This document shows, in pieces, positions 42,676-53,301 of a DNA stretch of 64,000 bases. The notes under the pieces were generated by a model, which was not told the DNA's origin, did not search any database, and saw only the letters and a program-made list of their open reading frames with translations. Location of the stretch: positions 1-64,000 of the forward strand of contig JAJRSD010000072.1 in NCBI GenBank assembly GCA_024278975.1. Direction: 5' to 3'. This DNA comes from Bacteroidota bacterium. Its GTDB lineage: Bacteria > Bacteroidota > Bacteroidia > Bacteroidales > Prolixibacteraceae. Position 1 is the stretch's first letter. Each line of letters begins with the position of its first letter. The translations under genes were made by a program, and so were the position numbers.

Positions 42676-45312
42676 TCAGTTTATTACCAATTTAAAAGTT
42701 ATTGAATTCTCAAATGTCTTTCTGTTTGCTATTTCCTTGGGTAATCCACTACAATTAAGTCTTCCACTTGTGCTTACTGCTTCAATAACGAGTGGAGCAT
42801 CCATTTTTCTGGCATCTCTACTGATAAAAAGATTATATTCACCTGAGACAGTATAACTATAATCATATATTGTCTCAATGATGTTTCTCCCTCCTTTCCC
42901 AATACCCTTATAAGTTTCTTTTATAGAAAAACTTGCATTGCTTTTATATGACATTGTACCTACCATAAGGTCATCATATGCATTTTTTTCAAAATCATTG
43001 AAAATTGCATTCATATTATCAATTTTACCTTTCAAAATAATATTCCCCACTTTTAATTGTCTTCCATTGTTAATATCAAATTGAGAATTATTATCGTAAC
43101 TATTTTCGAATACATTGCCAGATATTGTTTTGTTGAAACTACCATCACTTTTTACTTTTATATCAAAATCTTTTATTGAAGAAATAATTTGTAAAGGATC
43201 ATTTATTCCATCTTTTGATATTTTGGGTTCATCATATCTTTTTTCATTTCGCATAATAATAGCTCCTATTTTAACCTCTGGTTCGTTATCATTTAAATGT
43301 ACAACTATACCATTCGTATTGATAACAAACTCTTTTTCGAATATCGGGTCATCGTCGTCCGGAGTATCTTCCGGGTCGTATATTTCAACTCTGTTTGGTT
43401 CGCCTGCCAAAACATACCCAATTATAGTAAACGAAGTTTTTATATAACCCTTCTTGTCTAATTTTCCTGTCCACTGTTTTTTGTCTGCATCATCGTCAAG
43501 TGGTCGGATACAAACAATATGGTTCGCATATTCCGGTTCTTCCCCTTTGTCCAGATCTTCGGTAATTGTAATGGGTACAACCGTATTCATTATTTTTTGA
43601 ATTTCTGCACACTCTTTGTTTAGCTGCTCCTTCATTTTATTAATCCGGTAATGATTTAATGAGGCGAAAACCGGATACAGTTTATCAATTAACTGCTGTT
43701 TACCTTCTTGTTGTATTCTTGAGACATCATCCGGATTTGGCCAGGCAACACTTTTAACACCTGCCTCTCCGGCAAGGGCATTAAATTCCATTGTGTTTTC
43801 ACTGTTAGTTCCAAGACCAACAAATTGAATGAATTCACGAGAATAAGCATCAATCTCCTCCATAATTAAATCACTGGCTTCCTTTGGGTTGTTTTGATTT
43901 TCCTGTTCTATTTCAATAAAAAATGCCCGCCACTCTTTTAAAGTTCGCCTATGAGAATTTTGAGTTTTGTTGTAGTAATTATATACTTTAAATAACTCTT
44001 CGTATCGTGAAGCCATAGCTGCATTACCGAATGTTGTAAGCGAATAATCAATCATATAGACACCTACAAAGGCTAAATTTAACGAGGTACTGCCAATTTC
44101 GGCAACCATCTGGCTCATCAGGTTTTTGGTAAGATTGATTGCTGCGCTTTTCTGATCGCCGCGCCATAAATCGTAAGCCAATTGAACTGCACTAAAAACA
44201 TAACCTGCGTTTTTGAATCTGTCATTTAGCTTGTCGATAAATTTTGTTGAATAAGTTCCTCCCAAAGTAAGTGTATTGATTGCTGCACCACTGTGCCCGG
44301 CAAATTGTCCCCAAAAACTAAGACCTTGGCTGAGTGCTTCTTCGCCTAAACTTCTCCCTTCTGAATAATATTTATCTATTACTTCGAGGTGTAGCTCATC
44401 TTTATCTGCTTTAAAATATCTTTCAGGAATATAAAAACCACTCACGTAAGCACGCCTTTTTGTATCATTTTTTATGGTGAACACCCCATATTTGCTCAGG
44501 TGGTCGGTTTCAATATGCACTACTTTCTCTTTCGTGTCAATCTCAAACAAAACCGGCTCCCACTCTTTTGTTCTTTCGTTAAAGTATTGTGCAATAATAC
44601 AATCTTCCACTTTGCCTTTTTTTATAAAACTTTTGTCGTATGGCAGAGTAATGGTCATATAATCATTCAGTTGCTTTGTACCTTTTAACGAAATATCGTA
44701 GGTTACTATTTTACATTCATTGTCGATAATATTTTCGGGGAACTGTTTAACAGTAACTTTTTTTTGCTTGTCGATATTAAAGGCACCGAAATCGAGTTTT
44801 ACTTCTCCCAAAACAGCAGTTGGATTTTCGGGAGTTACAATCTCTGTTTTATCAGAGACTGGTTTCTTATTAACAGCCTTTATTTTCTTCGAAGTTTGCG
44901 TATTAATCGTTTGTTCTGTGGCCGTACTCTCCGTTGTAGAACTTGTTTTCGTTTCATCATCAGGTAAATTCCAAATAATAACCACACCAACAATTATTAA
45001 AACAAAAATTATAAGCAGACTTTTTCCGAGGCATCCCAAACAACCCCGTTTTTTCTTTTTGGTTTGTTTCGGAGTTGGTGGCGGAGGGGAATATTGTTGA
45101 TGTTGGTCCGGTTTTGGCCCGGCATCAATAATTTTACGTCCCTCTTTTGTGTATTGTCCCTCTTTTTCTTTATTGGTTGATTGTACTGTATCAGAAGCAA
45201 TCGGTTCTGATTTTGACTCTTCCTGAGATTGACTTACTACCTTTGTTCCACAGGCAGAACAAAATTTTTCATCTTCTTTTAGAGGGCTGCCGCAACTTGT
45301 GCAATATTTCAT
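42676..45312 (-). CDS. Large zinc-ribbon membrane protein
   Basis: 878 residues: an N-terminal zinc ribbon CTSCGSPLKEDEKFCSACG (residues 4-22), a Pro/Gln/Lys-rich segment (about 65-90), one transmembrane helix (about 97-117, LLIIFVLIIVGVVIIWNLP), and a large extracytoplasmic part. Residues about 175-300 look like a ZU5-like region (VTYDISLKGTKQLNDYMTI, HLSKYGVFTI). A helical middle (about 320-600) and a beta-rich C-terminus follow. Function unknown. Topology suggests a cytosolic metal-binding tip and a periplasmic body. Confidence 0.75.
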   Translation of the reverse strand: MKYCTSCGSPLKEDEKFCSACGTKVVSQSQEESKSEPIASDTVQSTNKEKEGQYTKEGRKIIDAGPKPDQHQQYSPPPPTPKQTKKKKRGCLGCLGKSLLIIFVLIIVGVVIIWNLPDDETKTSSTTESTATEQTINTQTSKKIKAVNKKPVSDKTEIVTPENPTAVLGEVKLDFGAFNIDKQKKVTVKQFPENIIDNECKIVTYDISLKGTKQLNDYMTITLPYDKSFIKKGKVEDCIIAQYFNERTKEWEPVLFEIDTKEKVVHIETDHLSKYGVFTIKNDTKRRAYVSGFYIPERYFKADKDELHLEVIDKYYSEGRSLGEEALSQGLSFWGQFAGHSGAAINTLTLGGTYSTKFIDKLNDRFKNAGYVFSAVQLAYDLWRGDQKSAAINLTKNLMSQMVAEIGSTSLNLAFVGVYMIDYSLTTFGNAAMASRYEELFKVYNYYNKTQNSHRRTLKEWRAFFIEIEQENQNNPKEASDLIMEEIDAYSREFIQFVGLGTNSENTMEFNALAGEAGVKSVAWPNPDDVSRIQQEGKQQLIDKLYPVFASLNHYRINKMKEQLNKECAEIQKIMNTVVPITITEDLDKGEEPEYANHIVCIRPLDDDADKKQWTGKLDKKGYIKTSFTIIGYVLAGEPNRVEIYDPEDTPDDDDPIFEKEFVINTNGIVVHLNDNEPEVKIGAIIMRNEKRYDEPKISKDGINDPLQIISSIKDFDIKVKSDGSFNKTISGNVFENSYDNNSQFDINNGRQLKVGNIILKGKIDNMNAIFNDFEKNAYDDLMVGTMSYKSNASFSIKETYKGIGKGGRNIIETIYDYSYTVSGEYNLFISRDARKMDAPLVIEAVSTSGRLNCSGLPKEIANRKTFENSITFKLVIN

Positions 45313-45334
45313 TATTATACTAATTTATAATTGA

Positions 45335-45904
45335 TTAGTCGTCGTCAAAATCATCGTCATCATTGTCGTCACTATAATTGTCTTCATCATATATACTATC
45401 CAAATTAGCCTCTCTTTTACGTCTGATAGATTCTTCTTTAGATACATTCCTGTTTTTCCGCCAGATAAAAAAGCCAAAGATTAACATAACAACCAGCCCG
45501 AAAATTATATTCCCAAGTGTCTCTTTTGCATTTGGGTCGGTTTTATACCAGATTACAAATGCAATTACAGCAATAACTCCAATAACAAGGAGTATTATTT
45601 TAAGAGTCTTCCACGATTTTGAGGTTTTCCCTTTTACCATTGTTCCCGAGTAATTTCCCGCCGAGGTAAAAGTTTTGGGTTCTCCCTCTTTTGGTTGGGA
45701 TGGAGGAGCCGGGGCAGTCTCTTTTGCCTTTAGCGGTGTACCGCACTTTTCGCAAAACGATACTCCTTCAGCGTTTATATGATTGCACTTTGGGCATTGT
45801 TGAACGGCTGTGGTAGTTTGCTGAACAGCCGCTCCGCAGTGTGGGCAAAATTTATCGTCTGCCGTAATGGGTTTGTTACATTTATTACAAATAATTGAAG
45901 TCAT
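45335..45904 (-). CDS. Double zinc-ribbon membrane protein
   Basis: 189 residues with two zinc ribbons: CNKCNKPITADDKFCPHCG (about 6-24) and CPKCNHINAEGVSFCEKCG (about 38-56). Then two hydrophobic helices (about 103-120 and 132-148) and a very acidic tail (DEDNYSDDNDDDDFDDD). No known function. First gene of the zinc-ribbon cluster on the minus strand; 22 bp before the large zinc-ribbon protein. Confidence 0.75.
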   Translation of the reverse strand: MTSIICNKCNKPITADDKFCPHCGAAVQQTTTAVQQCPKCNHINAEGVSFCEKCGTPLKAKETAPAPPSQPKEGEPKTFTSAGNYSGTMVKGKTSKSWKTLKIILLVIGVIAVIAFVIWYKTDPNAKETLGNIIFGLVVMLIFGFFIWRKNRNVSKEESIRRKREANLDSIYDEDNYSDDNDDDDFDDD

Positions 45905-45984
45905 AAGTTAAATTTGGTTAGTTTATATTTTTTCAACAACAAATCACAAGATACTAAAATAAATATCTTGATAAATAAAAGAGG

Positions 45985-47211
45985 TTACTTCTTTATAATC
46001 ATCTGTTTAGTATTTGAATAATTGCCTGAAGTTAGTTTGTAAAAGTAAACTCCTGAAGGAAGCAATGCACCATTAAAGTTTATGCTATACTCTCCGGATA
46101 CTTTTTTATCATCGACCAATGTTTGTACCTCGTTTCCCAGTATATCATATACTTTTAGTGTTGTATTTGCGTCAGTCTTTAAAACAGGAACACGGTATTT
46201 TATTGTGGTCTCTTTTGTAAATGGGTTTGGGTAATTCTGTTCGAGCAAAATAGTGTTATCTGTAATTAACAACTGCTCGTCAACCGAAGTAATCAGGTCT
46301 GCCTGAATAAAGACACGTCCATATCTATCTCCCACAAACACATTATCACCCAAAATGCAGAGTGCCGTCATTTTCCACTGGCTTAATCCATCGTTAATTG
46401 CTTTCCAGTTTTCTCCATAATCTTCCGACTGAAATACACCACCGCCATCGCCACCCATTGCTGCCGCAAAAACATTACTTCCTTTAACCACAATCGAACG
46501 AATTGACTTTCTTGTTAACCCTGTGTTAATCTGTTTCCAGTTTACACCCTTATCTGTTGACAAGAAAACACCTTTGAAAAGTGTTCCTGCAAAAACACTA
46601 TCGCCGTCGGCAGTTACACTTAATATGTATTTATCGGTTAGCCCGCTGTTTATTGCAGCCCAACTATCACCGTTATCTGTGGAGCGGAAAACCCCATTGT
46701 TGTAGGTTCCGGCATAGATACTATTATTGCCAACCGAAATAGCATTCATCGCTAAACTTGGAAGCCCGTTATTGGAAACCGTCCAGTTCGAACCGTTATC
46801 TTTCGAGATATAAATCCCTTTCCATCTTGTAGCTGCAAAAACAACCCCCTCTTTAATAGCCAAAGATGTAACATTTATAGTTGACGACTCTTCTTTTGTA
46901 AGAACAGCACTCCACTTATCACCACTATTTGTTGAGAGAAAAACCCCGCCAGCGGTACCTGCAAAAATGTATTTACCATTTACAACTATCGAGTTCACAG
47001 ATAAATTAGTAAGACCGTTGTTTTTTTCTGACCAATTGCCACCATTGTCGGTAGTTACAAAAATACCTTTTTCGGTAGCAGCAAAAATTGTATCGCCACT
47101 CACTGTTAACGAATTGATTTCACCGCCATCGAAAGAGCTTGTTTGTTTCCAGCGGGCTTGAGTAGTAACTGCAACCATCAATAAAACAACCAAAACAATT
47201 GAATTTTTCAT
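45985..47211 (-). CDS. T9SS-exported BNR/YCF48-like repeat protein
   Basis: 408 residues: signal peptide (MKNSIVLVVLLMVAVTTQA), about seven beta-propeller repeats with Asp-box-type sequences such as STDNGDSWAAINSGLTDKYI and STDKGVNWKQINTGLTRKSI, then a C-terminal type IX secretion sorting domain about 325-408 (NYPNPFTKETTIKY, VYDILGNEVQTL, SGVYFYKLTSGNYSNTKQM). The T9SS tail shows export to the cell surface. The propeller probably binds a ligand or partner; unknown. Confidence 0.92.
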   Translation of the reverse strand: MKNSIVLVVLLMVAVTTQARWKQTSSFDGGEINSLTVSGDTIFAATEKGIFVTTDNGGNWSEKNNGLTNLSVNSIVVNGKYIFAGTAGGVFLSTNSGDKWSAVLTKEESSTINVTSLAIKEGVVFAATRWKGIYISKDNGSNWTVSNNGLPSLAMNAISVGNNSIYAGTYNNGVFRSTDNGDSWAAINSGLTDKYILSVTADGDSVFAGTLFKGVFLSTDKGVNWKQINTGLTRKSIRSIVVKGSNVFAAAMGGDGGGVFQSEDYGENWKAINDGLSQWKMTALCILGDNVFVGDRYGRVFIQADLITSVDEQLLITDNTILLEQNYPNPFTKETTIKYRVPVLKTDANTTLKVYDILGNEVQTLVDDKKVSGEYSINFNGALLPSGVYFYKLTSGNYSNTKQMIIKK

Positions 47212-47344
47212 AGTAATTTGTATTTAATATAATAGGAATAAAGGTAAATCATATTTACAACGAATTATCGTCAAAAGGTAAATCGAATGTGCAAATGGTA
47301 AAATAATTGGTATATTTCATGCGAATTTAGCAAGTTGATATAAG

Positions 47345-48511
47345 ATGCTTAAAGATATAATTATTTATACCCCAATGTACGTTACCTTGTTTTGGGCTGT
47401 GGTTCTTCTTTTTTCGAAACACCGCAACAACAAAGCAAAGTATTTTTTGGGAGTTTTTATGATTGTTGCTTTTTTTGTTTATTTGTCGCATGCCGTTTAT
47501 TTTAAACAACATAATGATATATTTATCTACTTCGACCCTCTTTATACTTTTGCGTCGCTATCGGTTTATCCTCTCTATTATTGGTATATTAAACTATTAA
47601 CATCTGAAGTAAAAATAAATTACAAAAATTTAAAACTACTTATACCTGCGCTTTTTTTCAGTTTTGCTTTGCTAATATTATATATTTTAATGTCGCCACA
47701 GGAGCGTATAAATTATATCGACAGGGTTCTGTTTAATAAACCAATAAACGAACTTGAAACAATTAACATTAAAACACAAAAAGTAATTTATCTGTTAGGC
47801 AGATTAACATTTATTATTCAAATTATTGTATTTATGATTCTTGGAACTAAGTTGGTAAAACGGTATAACAGGCGCGTTGCCAACTTTTATTCGAACCTCG
47901 AAAACAGAACAATTCTTTGGGTGAAAATGCTCTTAATTTCATTTATCGTTACCTCATTAATTAGTATCGTTTTCAATATAATTGGGCGAGCTGTTTTTAT
48001 TAACCTTACTTACTTGTTAGTTATTCCATCGGTAATTTTTAGCGGATTACTTTTTATTATTGGGTTTCAGGGTTATCTGCAAAATTATACGGTGGTAGAT
48101 TTAGTAAAAGATGAGAACACTCATCCTGAAATAGATTTGAGAGATTTTAATCATCAATTGCTAAAAGAAAAATTATTAAAACTATTTGAGGACGAAACTA
48201 TTTATCGGGATTCAAATCTGAAAATGACTCAAATTTCTGTATTACTGCAAACAAACCGTACTTATATTTCCAATTTAATAAATAATGATTTTTCGTGTTC
48301 TTTTAGCGAATTTGTTAACAGATACCGTGTAACCGATGCAAAAAGAATTTTGGTAGATGAACAGTTTAAAAATCATTCACTTACTTCTATTTCAGAGGTA
48401 GCTGGTTTTGGTTCGTTGGCCACGTTTATTCGGGTTTTTAAAGAGATGGAAGGAGTGCCCCCCGGAAAATACAGAGAGTTGTATTGTAAAAAAGTGACAG
48501 CAAAAAATTAA
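47345..48511 (+). CDS. AraC-family regulator with N-terminal membrane domain
   Basis: 388 residues: about seven hydrophobic helices in residues 5-245, then a C-terminal AraC-type double helix-turn-helix domain (about 275-385: MTQISVLLQTNRTYISNLIN, then SISEVAGFGSLATFIRVFKE). This layout, a membrane sensor fused to AraC, is common in Bacteroidota. Divergent from the T9SS gene (133-bp gap), so it may regulate that gene, the GH2 gene, or itself; no operator is recognised. Confidence 0.88.
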   Translation: MLKDIIIYTPMYVTLFWAVVLLFSKHRNNKAKYFLGVFMIVAFFVYLSHAVYFKQHNDIFIYFDPLYTFASLSVYPLYYWYIKLLTSEVKINYKNLKLLIPALFFSFALLILYILMSPQERINYIDRVLFNKPINELETINIKTQKVIYLLGRLTFIIQIIVFMILGTKLVKRYNRRVANFYSNLENRTILWVKMLLISFIVTSLISIVFNIIGRAVFINLTYLLVIPSVIFSGLLFIIGFQGYLQNYTVVDLVKDENTHPEIDLRDFNHQLLKEKLLKLFEDETIYRDSNLKMTQISVLLQTNRTYISNLINNDFSCSFSEFVNRYRVTDAKRILVDEQFKNHSLTSISEVAGFGSLATFIRVFKEMEGVPPGKYRELYCKKVTAKN

Positions 48512-48518
48512 CCAAATT

Positions 48519-51320
48519 CTACTTTTTTGTATCAATAACAATTGTTAAATCCATTGGATACATTCCGGAATGTTTTCCATAAACCGAAAGTCCGCCACGG
48601 TTTTTAGTCGATTCATTAACATATAAACGCATAGTAATTTCGTCTGTTTTCAAAACTAATTTCATCAAAGATTCATCGAAGTCTGCTTTTACAAGATAAC
48701 CGTATGACCCGGCTTCGTCGAGCAGCCAGGGTTTGCTGTGGTCTGTATCGCCCCATTTCCATCCGGGTTTTTGATTCATCCACGAAAGAATTCCACGGTG
48801 GTCGGCAGGGTCGTCGGTTAATTCAACTTCTGTAATTATTTGGTCGTTGGCAGTAATTTTTACCATTGAGCCAAACAACTTTTCATCGGTTTGCGGATAG
48901 CTGTTTTTACCGTAACCATTATTGGTTCCCTTCTCCGAAACTACTGTCATTCCAATACGTTCGGCATCGTCGTCTTCCAGATATTTTGCTTGTGGAAAAC
49001 GAGAAGCCAGCTCAGCCCTGAATTCGATACTCTTTATATTCTCTAAAATCAAATCTTTCGGAACTTTAAATTTGTATTCAAAAAAACCTGAACCCATTCC
49101 CCAAACTTTATTACCGTTTTGCGGCGATAGATATTTTATGTCCCACGAAGCTTCTGTATAATCTGAAGGCGACTGAGTTACTGTAATTAATTCCGGGGGG
49201 TTATCACCTTTTACTTTAAACGGAACAAAATTTCGTTGAATAACATTTCCGTTCCCATCTTCTAAAGTTGTGGCAAAAATCATTACCATATTTTTATCGG
49301 GAACAGTAATTTCAACAGGTTTAAACTCGGTAAAACTAAAAGGATTTGCTGTTGCATCAATCTCTCCGGTACTAATTTCAACTTTATCGCCCAATTCATT
49401 CCATCCGTAAACTGAATACTTAATTTTTAAATTTTCAGGAATGTCGTTTGTAATCGCACTAATTCCAACCGGGATTTCAACTGTTGAGCCACCATTAAAT
49501 TCTTGATAAAAATCTTTGCCTGCAACCACATACAAATCGGCATGAAAATCTTTCATCGTCATCCCCTCGCAAAGTTCGTCAAGTCCGAATACTTTTTTCG
49601 AGCGGTCGAAACGATAATATCCATTCCACTCGTTAATTACATCGTGAAACTCGGTAAAAAGAAACCCTGCAATTTGCGGTCGTTTTCGAAATTCGTTCAT
49701 CATAATATGGTATTCCCAGGTAATATCTATATCTCCGGTACTGCCCGAATATCCCCAAACTGCGCCACATTCTGAGTTAAACATTGGTTGATTACCCTGA
49801 ACATTTCCACCTATAAAATTATGAGTTGAACTGGGGTAAGTATTTTCCAAAATTTCGTCGAGAAAACCTGCCCAGTGACGTGCCGGAGAGTAGCGATGCC
49901 AGGTATTTATGTCGGTAATTACATGATCCCAGTTACAGGGCGAATTGTCTTCAACTAACCGTGTTGGATCGTACTCTTTTGTTTTATGATACCACTCGCG
50001 AACCCACTCTTGCGTCTCTTTTGTGTACGAACGTTGCCCCGTAGAATCTTTACTAAACAAACCCCATGTTTCGTTAAAGAGCACCCACGAAAAAATAGAG
50101 GGATGGTTATAATCTCGGGCAATTTCAGCCTTTGCAACCTGCTCCCAATTTGCTTTTGCAGTAGAATCGGGTTCGCCCCAAAAGTTGGGAACATCTTCCA
50201 TAATTAGTAATCCCAATTTATCGGCCCAATATAGTTTGCGCGGAATTTCGGCTTTAATATGAATACGCAATCCATTCAATCCTAAATCTTTTGCGCGCTG
50301 GATTTCCTCTTTCATAAATTTATCTGACGGGAAAGTATAAAAACCCTCGGGGTGATAACTTTGGTCGAGCGAAAGTTTCATATAAATTGGATTGTTATTT
50401 AACGCCACATATTGAAACTTCTTACCGGGAATTTCAACTGCCGAAATTTTACGCATCCCAAAATATGTTGAAATTTCATCGTTGGCATTTTCGTCTGAAA
50501 TCTTTGCTTTTACTTCGTATAAAAACGGATTATCCAAATCCCACAATTTCATATTCTCAATTGGAATTGTAAAACTTGCAACTTTTGTATTTGTTGAAAT
50601 TTCTTTGGAAAAATCGATACTGTTATTTGTTCCTTTCAGTGAAAAGTTAACCGGAACTTTTGTCTTTTCTGCAAACTGAATTTTAACATTAACTTCTTGT
50701 TTGTCGATATCGGGAATAAAGTGGATAAGTGAAATATAATTCTTCGGACGTGCGTCTAAATAAACGGTTTGCCAAATTCCTTTTGCATTTCCATAATACT
50801 GTTTTCCTGAAGGACGGTTACGTAACTCTTCGTCTTCAACACGTACAACAATTTTATTTTTGCCTTCAATTAAATATTCAGAAATATTAAAATCGAAGGG
50901 TGTGTAACCGCCCGAGTGGCTGCCAATATTTTTATCGTTTATCCAAACTGTTGTGTTAAAATCGCTGGCACAAAAGTTCAAATAAGTATCTTTTCCATTC
51001 CACTTTTTTTGCTTTTTAATTTCAAAAGTCCGGTAATACCAACCCACATTTACTTTTGGTAATTTAACTTCACTTGCCGGACTTGCCCATGAAAACGGAA
51101 CCAATATTTTTTGGTCGAAAAACTCAGCTTCGTTTTGCCAGTTTTCGGTTAACCCAATATTTGCAGAATCGGGTTTAAATTGCCAGTAACCATTTAAATT
51201 TTGCCAAACCGGGCGTTCGAAATTTGGTCGCGGATGCTCGGGCAGTGGGATGTCTTTATTGATTGTGCAGGAAAGCAGGGAGATTACAATTACTATTAGA
51301 AAGAGCAGTTTATTTTTCAT
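48519..51320 (-). CDS. Glycoside hydrolase family 2 lipoprotein
   Basis: 933 residues from ATG 51320 (MKNKLLFLIVIVISLLSC); a longer frame to 51407 is unlikely. The lipobox LLSC suggests membrane anchoring. GH2 domain order: sugar-binding jelly roll (about 30-210; NGYWQFKPD), Ig-like (210-310), TIM barrel (about 310-600) with acid/base FSWVLFNETWGLF (glutamate of NE) and nucleophile IAGFLFTEFHDVINEW (glutamate of TEF). Further C-terminal beta-domains follow. Acts on beta-linked galactose, glucuronate or mannose; specificity cannot be told from these motifs. Confidence 0.92.
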   Translation of the reverse strand: MKNKLLFLIVIVISLLSCTINKDIPLPEHPRPNFERPVWQNLNGYWQFKPDSANIGLTENWQNEAEFFDQKILVPFSWASPASEVKLPKVNVGWYYRTFEIKKQKKWNGKDTYLNFCASDFNTTVWINDKNIGSHSGGYTPFDFNISEYLIEGKNKIVVRVEDEELRNRPSGKQYYGNAKGIWQTVYLDARPKNYISLIHFIPDIDKQEVNVKIQFAEKTKVPVNFSLKGTNNSIDFSKEISTNTKVASFTIPIENMKLWDLDNPFLYEVKAKISDENANDEISTYFGMRKISAVEIPGKKFQYVALNNNPIYMKLSLDQSYHPEGFYTFPSDKFMKEEIQRAKDLGLNGLRIHIKAEIPRKLYWADKLGLLIMEDVPNFWGEPDSTAKANWEQVAKAEIARDYNHPSIFSWVLFNETWGLFSKDSTGQRSYTKETQEWVREWYHKTKEYDPTRLVEDNSPCNWDHVITDINTWHRYSPARHWAGFLDEILENTYPSSTHNFIGGNVQGNQPMFNSECGAVWGYSGSTGDIDITWEYHIMMNEFRKRPQIAGFLFTEFHDVINEWNGYYRFDRSKKVFGLDELCEGMTMKDFHADLYVVAGKDFYQEFNGGSTVEIPVGISAITNDIPENLKIKYSVYGWNELGDKVEISTGEIDATANPFSFTEFKPVEITVPDKNMVMIFATTLEDGNGNVIQRNFVPFKVKGDNPPELITVTQSPSDYTEASWDIKYLSPQNGNKVWGMGSGFFEYKFKVPKDLILENIKSIEFRAELASRFPQAKYLEDDDAERIGMTVVSEKGTNNGYGKNSYPQTDEKLFGSMVKITANDQIITEVELTDDPADHRGILSWMNQKPGWKWGDTDHSKPWLLDEAGSYGYLVKADFDESLMKLVLKTDEITMRLYVNESTKNRGGLSVYGKHSGMYPMDLTIVIDTKK

Positions 51321-51457
51321 TTCACCAACTTTTATAAATATGCTAATTGTATAAAAGTAGTTAATTGCTTTTGTTTGGGGAATAAAATGTGAAGGAATTA
51401 ACCTCAAAACCTCTCAAAGAGTACACTAAGTTCCATAAAGAGAGCACAAGAGGGTTC

Positions 51458-53227
51458 TTATTTTTTCGATAGAGTAAACAAGAACTCAATTCCGCCACCC
51501 GTTTTATTATGGACCGATATTTTTCCTTTGTGAAGTAGTATTGCATTTTTAACAATTGATAGCCCCAGACCGGTTCCTCCCATTTCACGGGTGCGACCCG
51601 CATCTATTCGATAAAAACGTTCAAAAATACGAGAAAGATGTTCTTCCGGAATTCCAACGCCCGTGTCAGAATAACTAAAATAGTGGAACTTTTTATCTTC
51701 GAGATAATTGCTGATTTCAATTTTAATATGGGCGCCTGCGTACTTTATCGAGTTTTCTATTAAATTTTGAAAAACCGAAGAGAGTAGCGAATCGTTCCCG
51801 TTTACAACAACATCGTCGCCAATATTTAGTTTATATTTTATATTTTTTTCGGAGAGCCGGGCAGAAAAATTCTCAATTGCATCCGCAACAGTTTTTCTGA
51901 TTTTTACCAGTTTTATCTCGAAAAGCTCGCCTGCATCTTCAATATTGTTTAAGAGCGAAATATCGTTTAACAACAGGTTTAATCGTTCGGTTTGCGCATA
52001 AGCCCGTTCTATAAAATAGTGTTGCTTTTCGCGGTCAATATCGGGCGTCCGCATTAATGTTTCTATGTATCCTTTTATCGATGCCAGCGGTGTTTTCAGT
52101 TCGTGTGCAATATTCGATGTGAGTTGCTGTTTTAGCAATCGCCTTTTTTCGGGGCGGGTAATGTCTGTTATTAATATCTCGAAACTTTTGTCGGCAAAAA
52201 TAATGCAAAGCACTTTAAAATATCGTTCGTTCTTGTTTATTGTGAACTCTATTTGAGGTAGATGGTTACTCTGAAATTCGGATTTATCGGAAAGATTCTC
52301 ATTTAAAAAATCATTCACTTTTTTAAATTCGGGAATGTTAAAAACATGCTCGGCAGAAATTGTAGAGGTATCGGAAATAATACTGACAAATTGAATAAAA
52401 TGGCTGTTTGCCAGCATTTTTTCTCTGTGGGGTTTAAAGAAAGAGATTCCCTCGTTTAAAATATTCATGTGGTTAAAAAGTCTCTCTTTTTCTTGCGCGA
52501 TATTATCTTTTGCCTTCTGTAGTTTGGTATAAATTTTTACTATTTGCGCCCCTATTTCGCCCAGCTCATTATCCGGAAAGTCAATGTTTGAATCAATTGG
52601 TTTGTTTTTCCCGGCTTTAATTGCAAAGTCTTTTAATTTAGTAATCGACAGAGAAAGTCGCTTGGTTACTTCATTAATTATTAACCAAATAATAAGAAAT
52701 ATTGCTATTATAAAAAAAATAAAAAACCGGTTTGCTTTCAGGAAATTTTTTGCTTCAATATCATAAACCATCGCAGTTCGAACAAAATAGGTGTTGTAGT
52801 TGCGAGCGTAATAATAAAAATCTTGTTTGGTGGTTTCGGAGTGGCGAATGTTCGACCCGCTTTCAGAATAGAGTGCTTTCTGAATCTCAGGACGTTGCAG
52901 ATGATTTCCCATTGCACCGAATTCATCTACAAAACTATCGTATAAAACCGCTCCTTTTTTATCAATTACAGTAATTCTTATATTTTTCTTCGGAATAAGA
53001 GACTTAAGCGTGTCGGCTTTTCTGAAATTATCATTGCCAAGCAGTTGATAATGTTCAATGTAATTGTGTGTAATTTCGGCTACATTTTCAAGCGTATTCT
53101 CCAATTGCGCCGTTTTGTATTGCTTCTCGCGGTTTAACTGAAACAGTAAAATTGCAACTGTAAAAATTATAAATACAAAAATAAAATAGTAAAATATCTT
53201 TTTACGGAATGATTGTTGAATTGGCAC
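51458..53227 (-). CDS. phoR: PhoR-type sensor histidine kinase
   Basis: 589 residues: membrane helix about 9-29, periplasmic region about 30-155, second helix about 167-185, HAMP-like and PAS-like regions, then the kinase core: H-box NIAHELKTPLASIKGYIETL near 375, N-box FQNLIENSIKYAG near 480, G1 YSDTGVGIPEEHL near 517, and G2 GGTGLGLSIVKN near 557. Follows the response regulator gene (74-bp gap) at the end of the pst/pho operon; role as phosphate sensor is from context. Confidence 0.9.
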   Translation of the reverse strand: MPIQQSFRKKIFYYFIFVFIIFTVAILLFQLNREKQYKTAQLENTLENVAEITHNYIEHYQLLGNDNFRKADTLKSLIPKKNIRITVIDKKGAVLYDSFVDEFGAMGNHLQRPEIQKALYSESGSNIRHSETTKQDFYYYARNYNTYFVRTAMVYDIEAKNFLKANRFFIFFIIAIFLIIWLIINEVTKRLSLSITKLKDFAIKAGKNKPIDSNIDFPDNELGEIGAQIVKIYTKLQKAKDNIAQEKERLFNHMNILNEGISFFKPHREKMLANSHFIQFVSIISDTSTISAEHVFNIPEFKKVNDFLNENLSDKSEFQSNHLPQIEFTINKNERYFKVLCIIFADKSFEILITDITRPEKRRLLKQQLTSNIAHELKTPLASIKGYIETLMRTPDIDREKQHYFIERAYAQTERLNLLLNDISLLNNIEDAGELFEIKLVKIRKTVADAIENFSARLSEKNIKYKLNIGDDVVVNGNDSLLSSVFQNLIENSIKYAGAHIKIEISNYLEDKKFHYFSYSDTGVGIPEEHLSRIFERFYRIDAGRTREMGGTGLGLSIVKNAILLHKGKISVHNKTGGGIEFLFTLSKK

Positions 53228-53301
53228 GGCTTTTAATTTATTAGTTATAATTTATTAATTATTATTTCTTTCCTTACCCCTTTCGGGAGGGCTTGGATGG
53301 G

